A stretch of DNA of 64,000 nt, from positions 458,501-522,500 of the forward strand of contig CALZFC010000268.1 in NCBI GenBank assembly GCA_945643635.1, written 5' to 3'. A model generated the notes under the pieces. That model saw nothing but the letters and a program-made list of their open reading frames with translations, was not told the DNA's origin and did not search any database. Positions 31,546 through 43,989 of this stretch are shown here, in pieces. Position numbers and translations under genes: made by a program. Numbering within the stretch: position 1 is the first letter of the stretch; each line of letters opens with the position of its first letter. The stretch comes from Allodiplogaster sudhausi (Eukaryota > Nematoda > Chromadorea > Rhabditida > Diplogasteridae).

Positions 31546-33141
31546 TTATTTATTCATTTTATTTCTAATTTTGCCTTCAATATTAAATGAAGGCATTCGA
31601 AAATGGCCTACTTTCTGGTTGTGCCTGCGCCACATGGTAATTTGTGCGATGACGACAGCCAAAGTCAGCGCAGCACTCGCTGCACTGCCACAGATCAGCA
31701 CCTTCATATGAAATGTGTAATCATACGTCGAACATTGCTTTCATATCAAATATCCTTCGATTAAAACTTTCTTCTCGACATTCCTTACTGCTCCGCTTAC
31801 CAAGTGCTTGCTGCTATCTTCGGGGGTCGAAGATGGCAGGACGGTAGAGATGCTGTAGTGTTTATTTTGTTATCGAAAAAAATGAAGTAATATGCCTTTT
31901 TGAATTTTCATAGTTCATCTTAAGCTTTTCTGTATTTTTAAGACAATCATCTCTATTGAGTTTTAGGGAAAAAAAAGGACAAAGACAATTCAGCACAAAA
32001 CACCGGGCCGAAGCCAAAAAAGCGTCAGTTGCTCGCTTCGTCCAATTTGGTTCCAATGCGACTTTTTCAATGATTGGAACAGTCACACACGTTTCGGCCG
32101 ATTTGAAAGAAGTAGGCTGCTCATTGTCAGTGGTAGATTGGGTAGCGGTAGATGGTGTAGTTGTGGATTGCACAGTGGTCGACTCTGCGGTGGTCGATTG
32201 TGTTCTGCTGGATTGCTCATTGCTCAGTGGCCGACAGGGGGGGTCTCCAGAATTTCTTTGATCTAAAATGTAGTCAGTAGAAGATTAAGTATTTGCTTAG
32301 AAGCTTCTTATTTATGCTAATCGACTGATCTCATGCAGAAAAGGTGGCCAACCTTTTCAAATGCAATTGGTTCGTTGCTCGTCTCTACATACTTGCGATT
32401 CTTGACATAGTTTGCAAGCCTTTCCTTGGCCTCGTTAAAGTCGCGAATGAAGAGTTTGCATTCGTTGCAAATACAGAGCAACTTTTCGAATTTTCCGTCA
32501 GTCCAATCTAGAAAAAACAACATTATCACAACTCAAACAATAAACTGATAATTCTAACGTATTCCTTCTCATTTCTGCCTGTTTTTATTCGTCAAACTTC
32601 TGTTCATAGTTCTCCTTGCTCCCTTTTTTCGGAAAAATTATCAGAAAATTGAAAATGAAAGTGCGTTTTTAACTTGTTGATTCATTATGAATACTCTCTT
32701 TCTCTTCTCGTCTGTAGAAAAAATTGCACTACTATGAAAGTTTCTGGCCATAATAGCATGATAATAAAATAGTTCAATTATAATTCTGACACATGCGACA
32801 TTTATCAATCATTCCTTCATCCTTTCCGCAACTCTGCGAAAGTGCAGCGCTCGCATTGATTTCATGCAGACAATGAGGCCCGGAAGAGCATTCTTCCTTC
32901 GAGAAGCCGTCCTGAGTCCGCCAGTCCGTGCAGTTGATCTTCTTAACACGTAAAATTTTAATCTGTCAAAAATAATCATAAAAAATTGTGATTAAATATA
33001 GAACGATATTTAGAATTAAATTAAGATCAAATCATAGTGGAAAGAGATCCGCACGTGCACAGTCCCGTCAGAGATGTTGAGATGAATGAGGACGGATGCG
33101 AGGATGACAAGAAGAGCCGCGAGCCTCCGAAAAGGAGGCAT
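31546..33141 (-). CDS. Single-module Cys-rich type I membrane protein, possibly impaired
   Basis: Exons: 33141-33055 (signal MPPFRRLAALLVILASVL, same 87 bp length as at 17,204), 32962-32791 (INCTDWRTQDGF, SSGPHCLHEINAS, C-x2-C), 32507 to about 32337 (DGKFEK, CICNECKLFIRD, FNEAKERLANY), 32262 to about 32090 (Gln/Ser/Thr-rich stalk with QSTT units), 31852-31801 (STVLPSSTPEDSS) and 31701-31546 (transmembrane AASAALTLAVVIAQI, basic tail, TAA). The exon 3 donor reads ATGAGA where the sister gene has GTGAGA. The stalk exon has a CCCCCCC run that puts its QSTT frame out of step with the expected phase. So expression may need another donor, or the gene may be losing function. Role unknown; a cell-surface or secreted product is likely. 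Confidence 0.55.
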
Positions 33142-34089
33142 GGGTCGAGCGAAGAGGAGAGCGAGGGAAGAGCTAACCACGCGCCGGCCAGACAATCGGG
33201 TGAAATGGGCTCGATGAGAAGTGAAGAAATTGTTTGATAGTAATGAGATCAACTTATTTGAATGGAAAAAAGTGCCCCCTTGAATCTTGATTACTGCAAG
33301 TTTGTTTGATTAGAAGCCAGGGCCTTGCAGTTTTTTCTCTTTGTTTTAGAATGACGCACAAACTCATTCTCGCTTTTTCTCTACAGGATTCTCCGGAATC
33401 AATAATTAATTTATTTAAATTTTACTGTTTATTCTTTGTTCGAGATCTGTGGTGAATACATACATGGAAAACCACTTTTACTCTATTTTCAAATCAAAAC
33501 TATCATAGTTGATAATGGAGAACGAGGCAGAAATAGGCAGAACATTCAAGATGACTCGCTTGTATCGTTCGTGTTCATGGTTATATTACAAATGGTCATC
33601 AGGCCTGCATTGAAATGGGGCGAATACGCGCTCTAACTTAAAAAGTGTGAGAAGAGACGCAGCAAGGCAATAAGGCATTATCGTGCTTGCATTTGGGGTG
33701 GTCAAAATGACTGGAATTGTTGAGTTTGTTTACTCAAAAACAACATAAATATTCATCTATGCCGGCCCACAGTACGTATTGCTTACCTCAGTAGAATCCT
33801 TATCCATGGCAGCAGTGAAATCAAGAGTTGGTACATTACTTTTTTTATTTAATCTACTCTAAAGACCGTAGATTACGAAGAAGACGTTGAAATGGCTGCC
33901 AACTTTAGTGTTCGAGATGATTGAGGTTGCCGAAGCAGCGCCACCTTTTTTCCTTAAAAATATTTTTTTTTTATTTTGAAGCAATCTTAGTTGTTTTTGA
34001 ATTTATGTTTGCCAAATTGCTATCTGTTTAATTAAACTATTCTAGAAATAAATATTCTTATCGTTTCAACGAAATGGAACTTTTCAACA
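33142..34089. other. Gene-free stretch
   Basis: Upstream of the 31.5-33.1 kb gene. AT-rich, with no supported exon; small open frames lack splice context or family similarity. Confidence 0.5.
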
Positions 34090-34681
34090 TTTGAAACAGT
34101 CACACACGTTTCGGGCCATTCGGATGATATTGACGGCGTAGTTGTAGCTTCTGCAGTGGTAGATTCTGCAGTGGTAGATTCTGCAGTGGTAGATTGTGTA
34201 GTTGTAGATTGCACAGTGGTCTTCAGCGGAGTATCCAGAATATCTCTTATCTAAGAAGTAGTCAGAATAAAAATTAGAATTTTCTTATAGCTTAATTAAT
34301 TGTTTATGCTAACGTTCATAATATTCACTGATCTCACGTAGCAAAGGTATCTAATCTGTTCGAAGTAGGTCGTTTTGTCGCCCGTACCGGCATTCGTGGA
34401 ATTATTTGCAAGCTTTTCCTTGGCCTCCTTAACGTCGCGAATGAGGAGTTTGCAATCATTGCAAATGCTGTACAAGTTGTCGAATTCTCTGTCTCTCCAA
34501 TCTTTTAAAAAGCCATGATCAAAATTCAAACAATTAAGAGACAATCTAAATAATGCTTTTCTTCAAGGCTTTGCCATATTTATAATCGCTCCCTTTTTAC
34601 AGACAGCAAAACCACTTGAACCATGGTGCGCCGTTTCTGTCTTGGGACGACCAGAACCACGAGCTTCCGAAATGGAAGCAT
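34090..34681 (-). pseudogene. Fragment of a Cys-rich family gene
   Basis: It keeps a start-like exon (34,681 downward: MLPFRKLVVLVV, with weak hydrophobicity), the third-type exon 34501-34338 (DWRDREF, CNDCKLLIRD, KEAKEKLANN, donor GTGAGA) and the Thr-rich stalk exon from 34,250 to about 34,105 (repeated TAEST units). The second-type exon with the CxDW pattern and the transmembrane exon are absent. Best read as a truncated duplicate. Confidence 0.55.
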
Positions 34682-35291
34682 AAGCCATGCGAGGACGAGA
34701 GCGAGAGAAGAGCCAACCACGAGCAGGCCAGGCCATCAGATCAAATGGGTTGCCAAGTCATGTAATTGTTTGATAGTTGGGATATCAACCAATTTGAATT
34801 TAAATAGCACGCGCTTGAATCTAGACTACTATATGTTTGCTAGATTATTAACCAGGCGCTGGAACTTTTTATGTAATATTATGTGCACTTTTTTGATTAT
34901 CAAGCTCCATTATGTTTAAAGGAGCCGTCCTGGGAATCTTTCCACCGTATTAAAAAAAAGTGTGCGATTTGAACGCGCGCACTCATGCAATTCGGTCATA
35001 GTTGGGTCGAGAGACCACATGAAGGAGGGGGGCTGCCCGTGATTACCGAAGTCAAACCGCAGCCTGTCAATTTTGCTTGCTTATAAATTTGTAACCAACG
35101 AACTGAAGTAGTTATTTTTTATAGTTCGATGTTTCCGGAGAAACCGCAGTTAACAATGAAGAGAAAGCAATATGTTAAAAGTGTGATTTTTCTAGCATAA
35201 CAAAGTACGCACCGAAGTTGCTTGCTTCTGAAGAATACAAATACAAATAAGAATTGTTTTTGTCGTTCAAAAGCAAACATTTTATTCGGAA
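34682..35291. other. Gene-free stretch with a tRNA-like relic
   Basis: No exon supported. On the minus strand at about 35,022-34,950 a GTTCAAATC B-box word is followed by TTTTTTTT, with a weak A-box word TGGTCTCTCGA before it. This may be a tRNA or SINE relic; stems do not pair well. Confidence 0.35.
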
Positions 35292-35456
35292 ATGGGGAAG
35301 GTATTCGAGGAGGCCACCGAAATTGTATTTCTGGTGTTGACTTCTCTCGAATATAAGCTGTTTTTCTTCACCTTCCTCCTTCCCATTCTATTTGTCCATA
35401 AGAAGAGCATCGCAGTGTTCGACTCTGGCGCAATTCTTAACAGAATTCTCCTGTAA
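35292..35456 (+). CDS. Possible 54-residue membrane protein
   Basis: An ATG-to-TAA frame of 54 codons with a hydrophobic helix (YKLFFFTFLLPILFV) followed by HKK. It overlaps, on the other strand, the proposed last exon (35,450-35,388) of the large modular gene. No relative is known to me. It could be real or chance; the opposite strand has the better splice acceptor. Confidence 0.25.
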   Translation: MGKVFEEATEIVFLVLTSLEYKLFFFTFLLPILFVHKKSIAVFDSGAILNRILL

Positions 35457-35892
35457 TTTATCGGCTAATTAGTGTTTTTCTTTTCCTTTTCATATCTAAG
35501 AATATATTAACATGAAATGTATATATATCTAAGAATATATTAACATGAAATGTAGATATATTAACATGAAATGTATAAAGAAAATTCTTGTTTAAGTGTT
35601 TACATATATATTTTTAACTTTTTGTATTAAAGGATGCGCTTGGTTGATAACAAGAATGTACATTAATAAGAAGAACAAAATATTATTTCATTTAACAAAA
35701 CAAATTCTACCGTAGAAATGCGCACGTCGCAACGACTCGACTGCACGAGATCAATGAAGAAGACGCTCGATTCCTTGGCTTTCTTGCCTCTGCAAAAAAT
35801 ACGTTAAAAAAACTTTTATCCCTTAAAGTGCGAAATTAATATTGTTTCATAATAGATAGTTTCTGTAATCTGGTAAGGGAAACTTATCAAAA

Positions 35893-35930
<38 letters not shown>

Positions 35931-38900
35931 CCGTATTTTCTCTATTAGTACCACCCCCTTTATTAGAACCCCCCCCCCTCCAATAGTACCCCCCCTAACA
36001 GTTTAATACCTCATCTCTAGATGTACTTTGAACGGATCCTGGAGGCATGGGGTGCTCTTTCCAATGAACTGATGCCAAATTCATGAAAAATCTGTTGTAA
36101 ATCGGATATTCCAGCGATAATTCCATTGAATTCGGGCTACGATTCTACTTTTTTTGGGAATAAAATGTTGTGATTAAACTTGTAGTGTCTCACATTGAAA
36201 AATAGTACACCTCCCTCTTATAGAACCCCTCCCTCTAATAGAACCCCTCCCTCTAAAAGTGCCCCTCTCTCGCAGGGGTATTGAAAAATAGTAAAATAGT
36301 AGAGAAAATACGGCATATAGTTAACCAATGAAATAATATGTGTTTGTTAATCTTGGTAAAGAAAATGAACCTCTGAAAATTATAAGGGAAGGCCATCGGA
36401 ATTCGGCCGCCAGGAACGGATTCGCTCAGCATGTCGTAGCCAAGTTCAATCTTTAAAAATATATATATTATATATTTAAATTTTGTTTAGAAATTTAACA
36501 ACAAATTGGTTTAAAAAAAACTTTTAAGTAAGGAACAAGTAGAAATGGTGTGAGAAATTAACGCTGACATAGTTTTCCTTGAATGCAACACTGAGTCGAT
36601 TGAAGGCGTACGCCGGGATCTCAAGCGGCACGACACTGTCTGAAATTATTTATTTAAATATATTTGTATTTCTTATTAATGTTTGTTCATTTAAATTCAG
36701 GTTTTCTTTTTGTTACATTTTTTGAGGAAAATAACATTTCCTATTCTTCACTCATTTATTTTAATTCTAAATATTGAAATGCCATTCACTTTCGAGCATT
36801 TCTGAGCAGTTGGAGAGGAAGGGTAAAATATTTAAATAGAAAATTAATTAATTAATTAAACAATTCCCCGAACTAGAATCAGTTGTAATCAGCATGCTCC
36901 TTTCGGGGAAGACTTCGATGACTCGGTCGGGGCTCGTGCAGAGAACGCCGGTCGGAGGTTCCTCTTCAAAGAAGCAGAGAGCGAATCTCAAGTAAAAAAT
37001 ATTGCAATTTTTATCTTTAGTTTTTATGTTTATTTCAGTACAAATTTAATATCAACAAAAACAAATCAATAAATATTAATTTTTAAAAAATCGAAACCCT
37101 TCGCATCGCGCGCCAGTTTTCGATGTATCCGTCGAGATTTCAACCATGACGACCGAGTCGTCATTCTTCTCTTGCCCTCAATTTCTTTTTTCTTCCATTT
37201 TCAAAACTTTTCAAGAATAATTCAGTCACTTGTGACAGAACGCATTTCGGGCTACTGAATTAAAACCACTAGAGAAACTCTGTTTTGTTGTTTAAAGTGC
37301 AGATCCAAACCACATTCGTCGTATCCGCTGAGCGAGATTTCGTAGCGCTTCTGAGGACCGTCGTTGCGCGTACTCAGGGTCTTGTCGCTGAAAAAAAAAA
37401 CTGAGCAATTTGAGCAAGAGAATTAAATTCTTTTTTTTAACTAATATGTACCAGACCAAAATTCTTGCTCCACTGTGGTTTTTCCTTACTTTTCCACAAT
37501 ATTCCCTCTCTCGCCCGCTCTCTTTCTCCTTCGAGTTAAAATCCCACGCATTTTCTACTATGCTTGTTCTATAAAATTGTTCCGCTCTATTTATCTCCCC
37601 TCCTAATATGTTCACTGTTCTTCTCACTGCTGCAGCCCTTTCCATTCTCCAACTCTCTGACTTGCAGATGCCCGCGCTCCTCTCTCCGTTCGTTTCCTTC
37701 CTGTAGCGGCGTCGAGAGATGCGACGACTAATGAGGCCGCCAACGGTGCGGTAAGAAGGCGTGCCAACGTTCTTATGGAAATACATATATACTTTTTTTT
37801 AAAATAAATATTATAAAAAAATAATCATATCTAAATCGCAAGAAGATATTTGGCATAGAAAAAAGGTTTCCTATGCATATATTCGCATAAATAAGCAGTA
37901 ATCCTTTTATAGAAATATAAGATTATACATTATTATATATCAATTTAGTGAAATGAAATATAATTGTAAAATATAACTGAGAATAATAATTTTGAAAGAA
38001 TAAACATGGAAAGGGTCGATGGCGGGGGGAAGCGAGAGAGCGGCGGACGAAGAGGAGGCGGCTGTGCAGTCGTGCCAGTTGTCGCGGTGGAGCGAGGCGT
38101 CGAACTGGGGCTGGCAGTAGAGAGAAGGCGTCTCGATGCGAAGGAGGGAGGCAGCCGCTGAAAGAGAGATAGGGTGAGGGAAGAGAGGGGAGAGAGAGGG
38201 AGACAGAGAGAGGGAGCGAGGGAGCATGAGAGAATAAATGTGAGGTCGAGACGAGAGATAAATAGCTTGAGCAAGTTTCAGAGACAGAAGTTCATTTTTA
38301 GAGTCAAGAAAATCCTAATTGTAAGCCACTAAAATTTGTGGTAATTCATAATGTATTTGAGAGATAATAGGATCTTAAAAAAAGAGAATTCTAGCGGACG
38401 AGAAAAACCTTCGCCACTCGTGTAGCTGCCAACAATGTCGCCCGGTCTGCCGTTTTCCCCATAAGAATACTGCAAGTAGTATGTTTGGAGATTCTTTTAT
38501 GTATTGGATGAATGAGACAACAGAAAATTGAACCTTCATGAGAAAGGCGTTGTTTTCCATTTTGATACTAATTCTATTCGATGCGAGCCATCCGATTTCC
38601 GTGCTTGAGCAATCTCAAAATGATCAGTAAATAAAATTTTTGTCTATTTAAATTATTCTGTTTTCAAAGACCATCACTGTATCAGTAACAACCAAGAAGT
38701 ATAAATACGATTTTTCATAGGACGTCTAAGTGAAGCACCCAAAAAACTAAAATTACCTCAAAGGTAACAAAATGGACGTAAGCAAAAACGAAACCTCCGC
38801 TGCAGTGCTGGCTGCCCTTGCTGAATTCGAGAATCGCCTGAGGCTTGCCGACGCACGTTTCATTCGCGCTTCCCACGAAGCACATCTTCACTCTGGAAAA

Positions 38901-39205
38901 TAATAGATTGAGATTTATTTGTTTATTTATCTAATCATTTCAATACAACAGCACCATTAATCGTCCTCCCACTTATGGAAATAATCAGTATCAAACAACT
39001 TTTCCACATAAGGTAAGAAAGGTCTTTATGTTTGAATAAGTGGAGAGTTGAAAAAGAGCTATTATAGTATGTAGTATCTAATATAAGTAATTACCTGGGA
39101 CAGTGCTTGGCTGGACCGATCTTGATGTTGCTTGGAGATTGCACCACCACGACGCCAGGGAAAGAATCAGAAGCATCCACACACGGCAGAGGAACTTCCC
39201 ATTCA
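35388..39205 (-). CDS. C-terminal part of the large modular Cys-rich gene
   Basis: Likely exons: 39205-39095 (EWEVPLPCVDASDSFPG, ends KHCP), 38892-38757 (joins through a split Arg codon; CFVGSANETC, CSGGFVFAYVHF), about 38475-38390 (YSYGENGRPGD), about 38160-38020 (PSLYCQPQFD, WHDC), a piece at 37,400-37,300 (RYEISLSGYDECG), about 36986-36870 (FALCFFEEEPPTGVLC), about 36643-36570 (VVPLEIPAYAFNRLSV), about 36452-36390 (ELGYDMLSESVPGG), about 35788-35710 (SSVFFIDLVQSSRCDV) and 35450-35388 (ENSVKNCARVEHCDALL, TAG). The text reads like an extracellular domain with paired Cys. I do not recognise the fold; a CUB- or ZP-like sandwich is possible but unproven. Exon ends are approximate and it might be a separate gene from the modules upstream. 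Confidence 0.45.
35931..36313 (-). mobile_element. MITE with CCGTATTTTC termini, copy 1
   Basis: Inverted termini CCGTATTTTCTCTA (35,931 and, reversed, 36,313). The inside has C-rich words such as TAGTACC and TAGAACCCC. A (TA)n tract abuts it at 35,889-35,930. A relative lies at 41,745-42,122 in the opposite orientation. Related CCGTATTTTCTC...CCCC elements, of Tc1/mariner-like type, are widespread in invertebrates (from memory). Confidence 0.8.
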
Positions 39206-39308
39206 CTGTTAATGATTACCTTACATATTTTATACATATTATATGTATATGTATTGTGAGTTTTAGTTATTGATTCATCCTCCCATCACGCCGACATACA
39301 TACATACC

Positions 39309-40409
39309 TTGGCGTTGTAGTTCCTTTGAGAATTTTCTTCAGCTGTAATGAACATGGTAATCAGTTGGGGTTTTTTTTAAGTTTCCGGGTAAACAATTTT
39401 TTAAATGGTTTAAGTTTAATATACATACTTGACGCATAATTTGATGCTTTTTAATTATAGATACATGCTTTTTTCGGTGTTACCGTACTCCGAACCTCGT
39501 CGATAGTTACTGGAATTGTTCCAGATTCCTTTTCCTTCAGTCGCTTCTTTCCGATGAAATCCTCGATGACTCGAGTCGCGTTCGGGTACTTATCCATTTC
39601 AAGCGAACAGGCCTTACTTTCATTTCCACAGACACATGTCATGTCCAAGAAGTGATGAAACTTCCAATCTAAAGTACACTTTTAGTAATTCCGTATCAAT
39701 GACCTCGCAAATTTAAGCGCTCCTGTTAGCCGAATATACGTATATGTATATTTAAGATCGTCCAAAGGGGTAAACTTATTCCAACAGTTACACTATCCTT
39801 GCGGCATCACTAACAACAACAATGTAGGAGTTCTTCTTCCTTTTGCATAATTTACTATCGATTAGTGATCTGACTGATGTGGCATCCAATCTCCTTGCCC
39901 GCCGTGCACTGCGCCTCGGTCGAGCCGTTCGCGTGGATGAGGTGCATGCACTGTGGATTCTGCGGGAAATAATACGTGCAGTTCGGGAAGTTCACGACGA
40001 GTGCGTCGCATGACACCGAATAGTTCATGTACATCTTCCAGTTGTAGCAGTAGATGTTCTTAATTTGGGAAAAATTACAATTAATTCGGGAATAAAATTC
40101 CATAAATATTTTCATTATATTCATTATTCATTTTATATGCTTATTATATAGTAGCTATATGTATAGCTACAACAACAAAAATTATACCTTCAAAATAATT
40201 AATATTTTTCCTGGTAGAAAATTGGCAGGCTTTCGGTACTCGGTTACCAAAAAAAAGTCTTTGTCGATTATTGGGTACCCAGCGGTAGCTTAGTTCGAGA
40301 AGACATAATTTTGGAGATACAATTAGACAAGTTTTTTTAAAGATAAGAAACCTCCTTATGATGTTGGTCGCATTTCGTGGTGGTAGTCGTAGTTGTTGTG
40401 GTTGTTGTT
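39309..40409 (-). CDS. Cys-rich module 4 of the large gene
   Basis: Four exon-like blocks: a Thr-rich linker from 40,409 (ten Thr codons in a row, then KCDQHHKEVS), 40,058 to about 39,878 ([45 protein letters not shown]), 39668-39484 (DWKFHHFLDMTCVCG, a charged helix, EVRST, donor GTAACA) and 39342-39309 (LKKILKGTTTPR). It has the same order as modules 2 and 3. There is no signal peptide before it, so it continues the gene rather than starting one. Confidence 0.55.
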
Positions 40410-40513
40410 CTGATGTTGTTCGTATTTTATATATTATAAACATAGGAATAATTCAAACAATCTATTTATATATTTTTTATCACAAAAGGCTTAATGTCCA
40501 ATTAGAATTTTAC

Positions 40514-41656
40514 CTCTTTCTTCCTTCGAGAATTTTCCACACCTGTAACAAAGGAATGAGCTGGGACCTCTTTTAAGAGTATTTTAAAAGTTTCCAACTG
40601 ACAAAACTTTTCATATATGACAAAAATTTTTTTTTGGTTTGACATTTGTGTTGGTCTCCATAATACCTACATAAGATAATTACTCAATCTCTAAAGTTTA
40701 TGTTCAGTATTTGCATTTGTAGCGTACATTGATACTTTTGAATTACATATCTCGGTAGACGGTCTTTTTCAGTGCTACCGCACTCCGAACCTCTTCGGTA
40801 GATAATTTATACGTTCCATTATACAGTCCTTCATCTTCGATGTAGTCGTTGAAGGCTTCAGACGGTTTCGGCTTCGGCGGATTGGCCATTCGAAGCTGGC
40901 GCTTGCTTCCAATGTCCTGCCGCCGGCAGTCCTCTTTGCCACGTCCACAAACACACGTCAAGTTCATGAACGTTTGGTGTTCAACGTCTCAAGTACATTT
41001 TTAGTGCTACCGTATCCTCGCTCATTTCGATGTTCCACTTATACTATAAGTAGGAAAGATACTGCATCTACAGTATTAATAAGGCTTCAAGAAGAACAAT
41101 GCAAGAATTGACTTTTCGTCAATTTCTTCTTCTTCTTCTTCATAATTTCAAATCGATAAGTTACACATCTGACTCATTTTGCATCCAGTCTCCATGCTCG
41201 CCGTGCACTGCGCCTCGGTTGAGTCGTCCGCGTGGATGATGTGCATGCACTGTGGATTCGGCGGAAAATAATACGCGCAGTTCGGGAAGTCCTCGATGAG
41301 TGCGTCGCAGGACACCGAATGGTTCATCAACGACGTGTCCCAGTCGTAGCAGGATATATTCTAAATTTGAGAAATTTTTTAATTATTTCGAGAATAAAAT
41401 TCATATTCATTATTCATTTCATATGCTAATTATATAGTATTTATATGTATATCTACAACAACACGAAATATACCTCCAAAATAATTGATTTTTATATGTA
41501 GCAAACTGGCTGGTTTTTGGTATTAGGTTACCAAAAAAATAGCCGTTGCCAGTTTTAAAACTATAAGAAACCTCATGATGTCTATCGCATTTCGTGGTGG
41601 CAGTCGTAGGTTTCGTTGTGGTTGTCGTTGAGGTTGGGGTTGTTGTAGTAGTTGTT
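40514..41656 (-). CDS. Cys-rich module 3 of the large gene
   Basis: A Thr/Pro linker from 41,656 (TTTTTPTSTTTTTKPTTATT, then KCDRHHEVSY), 41,360 to about 41,168 ([34 protein letters not shown]), 40987-40779 (NLTCVCG, CRRQD, Pro/Lys-rich insert, EVRSA, donor GTAGCA) and 40542-40514 (VWKILEGRKR). In the third block the DW that opens the other modules is lost. Otherwise the module is open and close to modules 2 and 4, implying recent duplication. Confidence 0.55.
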
Positions 41657-41744
41657 CTGAAGTTCCTCATATTATACACATATATAAATAATAAATTGTT
41701 TAGTGATTTATTCATCGCATTACTAATTTTAATTAAAAATAGAT

Positions 41745-42122
41745 ACACGCAAAAAAAATATATTAGTACTATTTTTCACTGCCCTTGAGAGAGAGGGGCA
41801 CTATTAGGGGGGAGGGGGGTTCTAATAGAGGGAAGTTAACTATTTTTCAAGGTGATTGACTAAAAGCTTGCTGACAATATTGTGTTCTTAAAAAAAGATT
41901 AATAGCTTGGCCTCAATGGAACCATCACTGGAATACCCATTGTACGGAAGATTTTTACAGAATCAGCAATAAGTTCATTGGAAAGAGCATCCCATGCCTC
42001 CAGGATCCATTCGGTGTACGTCTCGAGCTGAGGTACTAGACTAATATAATGGGGGGGGGGGGCACTACTGAAGGGGGGGGGGGGTTCAAATAGACGGAGG
42101 GGCACTAATAGAGAAACAACGG
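41745..42122 (+). mobile_element. MITE with CCGTATTTTC-type termini, copy 2
   Basis: Reverse-orientation relative of 35,931-36,313. The inner word GGAAAGAGCATCCCATGCCT is the complement of the same stretch in copy 1 with small changes, and the right end reads ...TAATAGAGAAACAACGG. It has several G runs of 8 to 12. It sits in an intron between modules 2 and 3. Confidence 0.75.
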
Positions 42123-42179
42123 TATAGGGGAAAGGTAGAATTTGGCCGAATTTACAAATAGAAGTTCACCTTGTTGACG

Positions 42180-43387
42180 TTGAAATTTCCTTGAAGAATC
42201 TTGTTCAGCTGTAACAAAGCAATCAGTTGTTTCTTCTTTTAAACACGTTAAAAAAATTTCCGGGTGACAAAACTTTTTAATTGATGACATTTTCTATTGG
42301 ATCAAAACTTTTTCCATTAGCGTTTGTCTCCATAATACTACTTACATAAGATAATTACTCTATTTCTTAAGTTTTTTTTAAAATAAATATTCTTCTCGCA
42401 ATTATTAGATATCTTCGTACATGCTCTTATTTCGGTGTTACCGTACTCCGAACCTCTTCGATAGGTACTGGAATCATTCCAGATTCCTCTTTATCCAGTC
42501 GTTCCTCTCCGATGAAGTCTTCGATGACTCGAGGAGCGTTCGGGTACATTTTTATTTTAAGCCGGCAGTCGTGAACATCTGTTCCACAGATACACGTCAC
42601 GTCCAAGAAGTGATGATACTTCCAGTCTAAAGTACATTTTTAGTTCTACAATATCATTGATCGCGTTCATTTCAGTGAGTGCTCTACTTATATCTGTAGG
42701 GATTACTCGAATGAAGTATATACTGTATCTGCACCCGTCATTAGGCAAGTCCACGGGAGGGTGCTTATTCAAACAGTTACAGTATCCTTGCGGAATCACC
42801 AGTTACAGTAGCTTTGCGGTATTGCCTTAGCAAGCAAATAACTCTGTCGATTAGTTCTCTAACTGATTTTGCATCCGATCTCCTTGCCCGCAGTGCACTG
42901 CGCCTCGGTCGAGCCGTTCGCGTGGTAGATGTGCATGCACTGTGGATTCGGCGGGAAAGAATACGTGCAGTTCGGGAAGTTCTCGACGAGTGCGTCGCAG
43001 GACACCGAATGGTTCATGTACGTCGTCTCCCAGTTGTAGCACGGAATGTTCTAAATTTGGGGGAAAAATTAAATTCATTGATTATATTAAATTAATTATT
43101 CATATTACATGCTTATTAGATAGTAGTTATGTTTAAAAGATGTCTTAATAAAAAATATATTTTTAAATTGTTATTGATAAGAAAAATTAGTCAGCTTTCT
43201 ATAATAGGTTGCAAAAAGTGTCGCTTTTGATTTTGAGAAAAAGTTAAGCATGTTTTTAAACATAAAAGAAACCTCATGATGTGGGTCGCATTTCGTGGTG
43301 GCGGTCGTAAGTTTCGTTGTGGTTGGGGTTGTCGTTGTGGTTGTCGTTGTCGTTGTGGTAGTGGTTGGGGTTGTTGTAGTAATTGTT
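42180..43387 (-). CDS. Cys-rich module 2 of the large gene
   Basis: A long Thr/Pro linker from 43,387 ([10 protein letters not shown]..., ending [14 protein letters not shown]), 43050 to about 42,864 ([42 protein letters not shown]), 42626-42442 ([21 protein letters not shown], donor GTAACA) and 42208-42180 ([10 protein letters not shown]). The acceptor region just 5' of the linker is duplicated around a (TA)n tract (TAATTGTTCTGTATTATA at about 43,379 and 43,476). Confidence 0.55.
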
Positions 43388-43390
43388 CTG

Positions 43391-43391
<1 letters not shown>

Positions 43392-43474
<83 letters not shown>

Positions 43475-43486
43475 GTAATTGTTCTG

Positions 43487-43520
<34 letters not shown>
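43392..43520 (+). repeat. (TA)n microsatellites flanking a duplicated splice region
   Basis: Two TA tracts with ACATATAT variants. They separate two copies of the sequence around the splice acceptor of module 2's linker exon. The YIYI-type open frames here are read-through of the repeat. Confidence 0.9.
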
Positions 43521-43525
<5 letters not shown>

Positions 43526-43989
43526 TTAAATTGTTTAGTGATTTATTCGTCGTATAATTAATTTTAATTTTACATAATAAAATGTATTCTAAAATCGCTG
43601 ACGGAGTCGTTGTCGTTATTGTTCTGAAATGAATAAAAGAATAGGTCATAACTTTGAATAATAATACATAGGTGCATTATGATTTAATCACCATTGTGGA
43701 AAGTTGAATTACACTAAATAAAGAGACATTGAATGTTTTATTTTATTGTTACTTTTTAATTGCTTGATTCGTGCAAAAAAAAATTATTTCAATAAGTTCA
43801 AACGAACTTTTTACGACGGCCATTCCTGAGAATGCGTCTCAACTGCAAAGTACAAGTTCCGGTTGGTTTTTTTTTAAAATATTTTTTTAACACAAACTTT
43901 TTTTTTTTATATTTTCTGCATGGTGGGTTGTAATAGCAAGGCGTTGCAATTGTAGTATACTTCTCTGCGAGATTTTTTTTTTTGAAGAC

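Noticed and set aside
34950..35022. tRNA gene on the minus strand
   Set aside because: A B-box-like word and T run are present, but acceptor and anticodon stems do not pair; kept only as a possible relic.
37292..37786. 164-residue minus-strand frame
   Set aside because: Only its last part (about 37,300-37,400, read in another frame after an acceptor) looks like a real exon; the rest is intron read-through.
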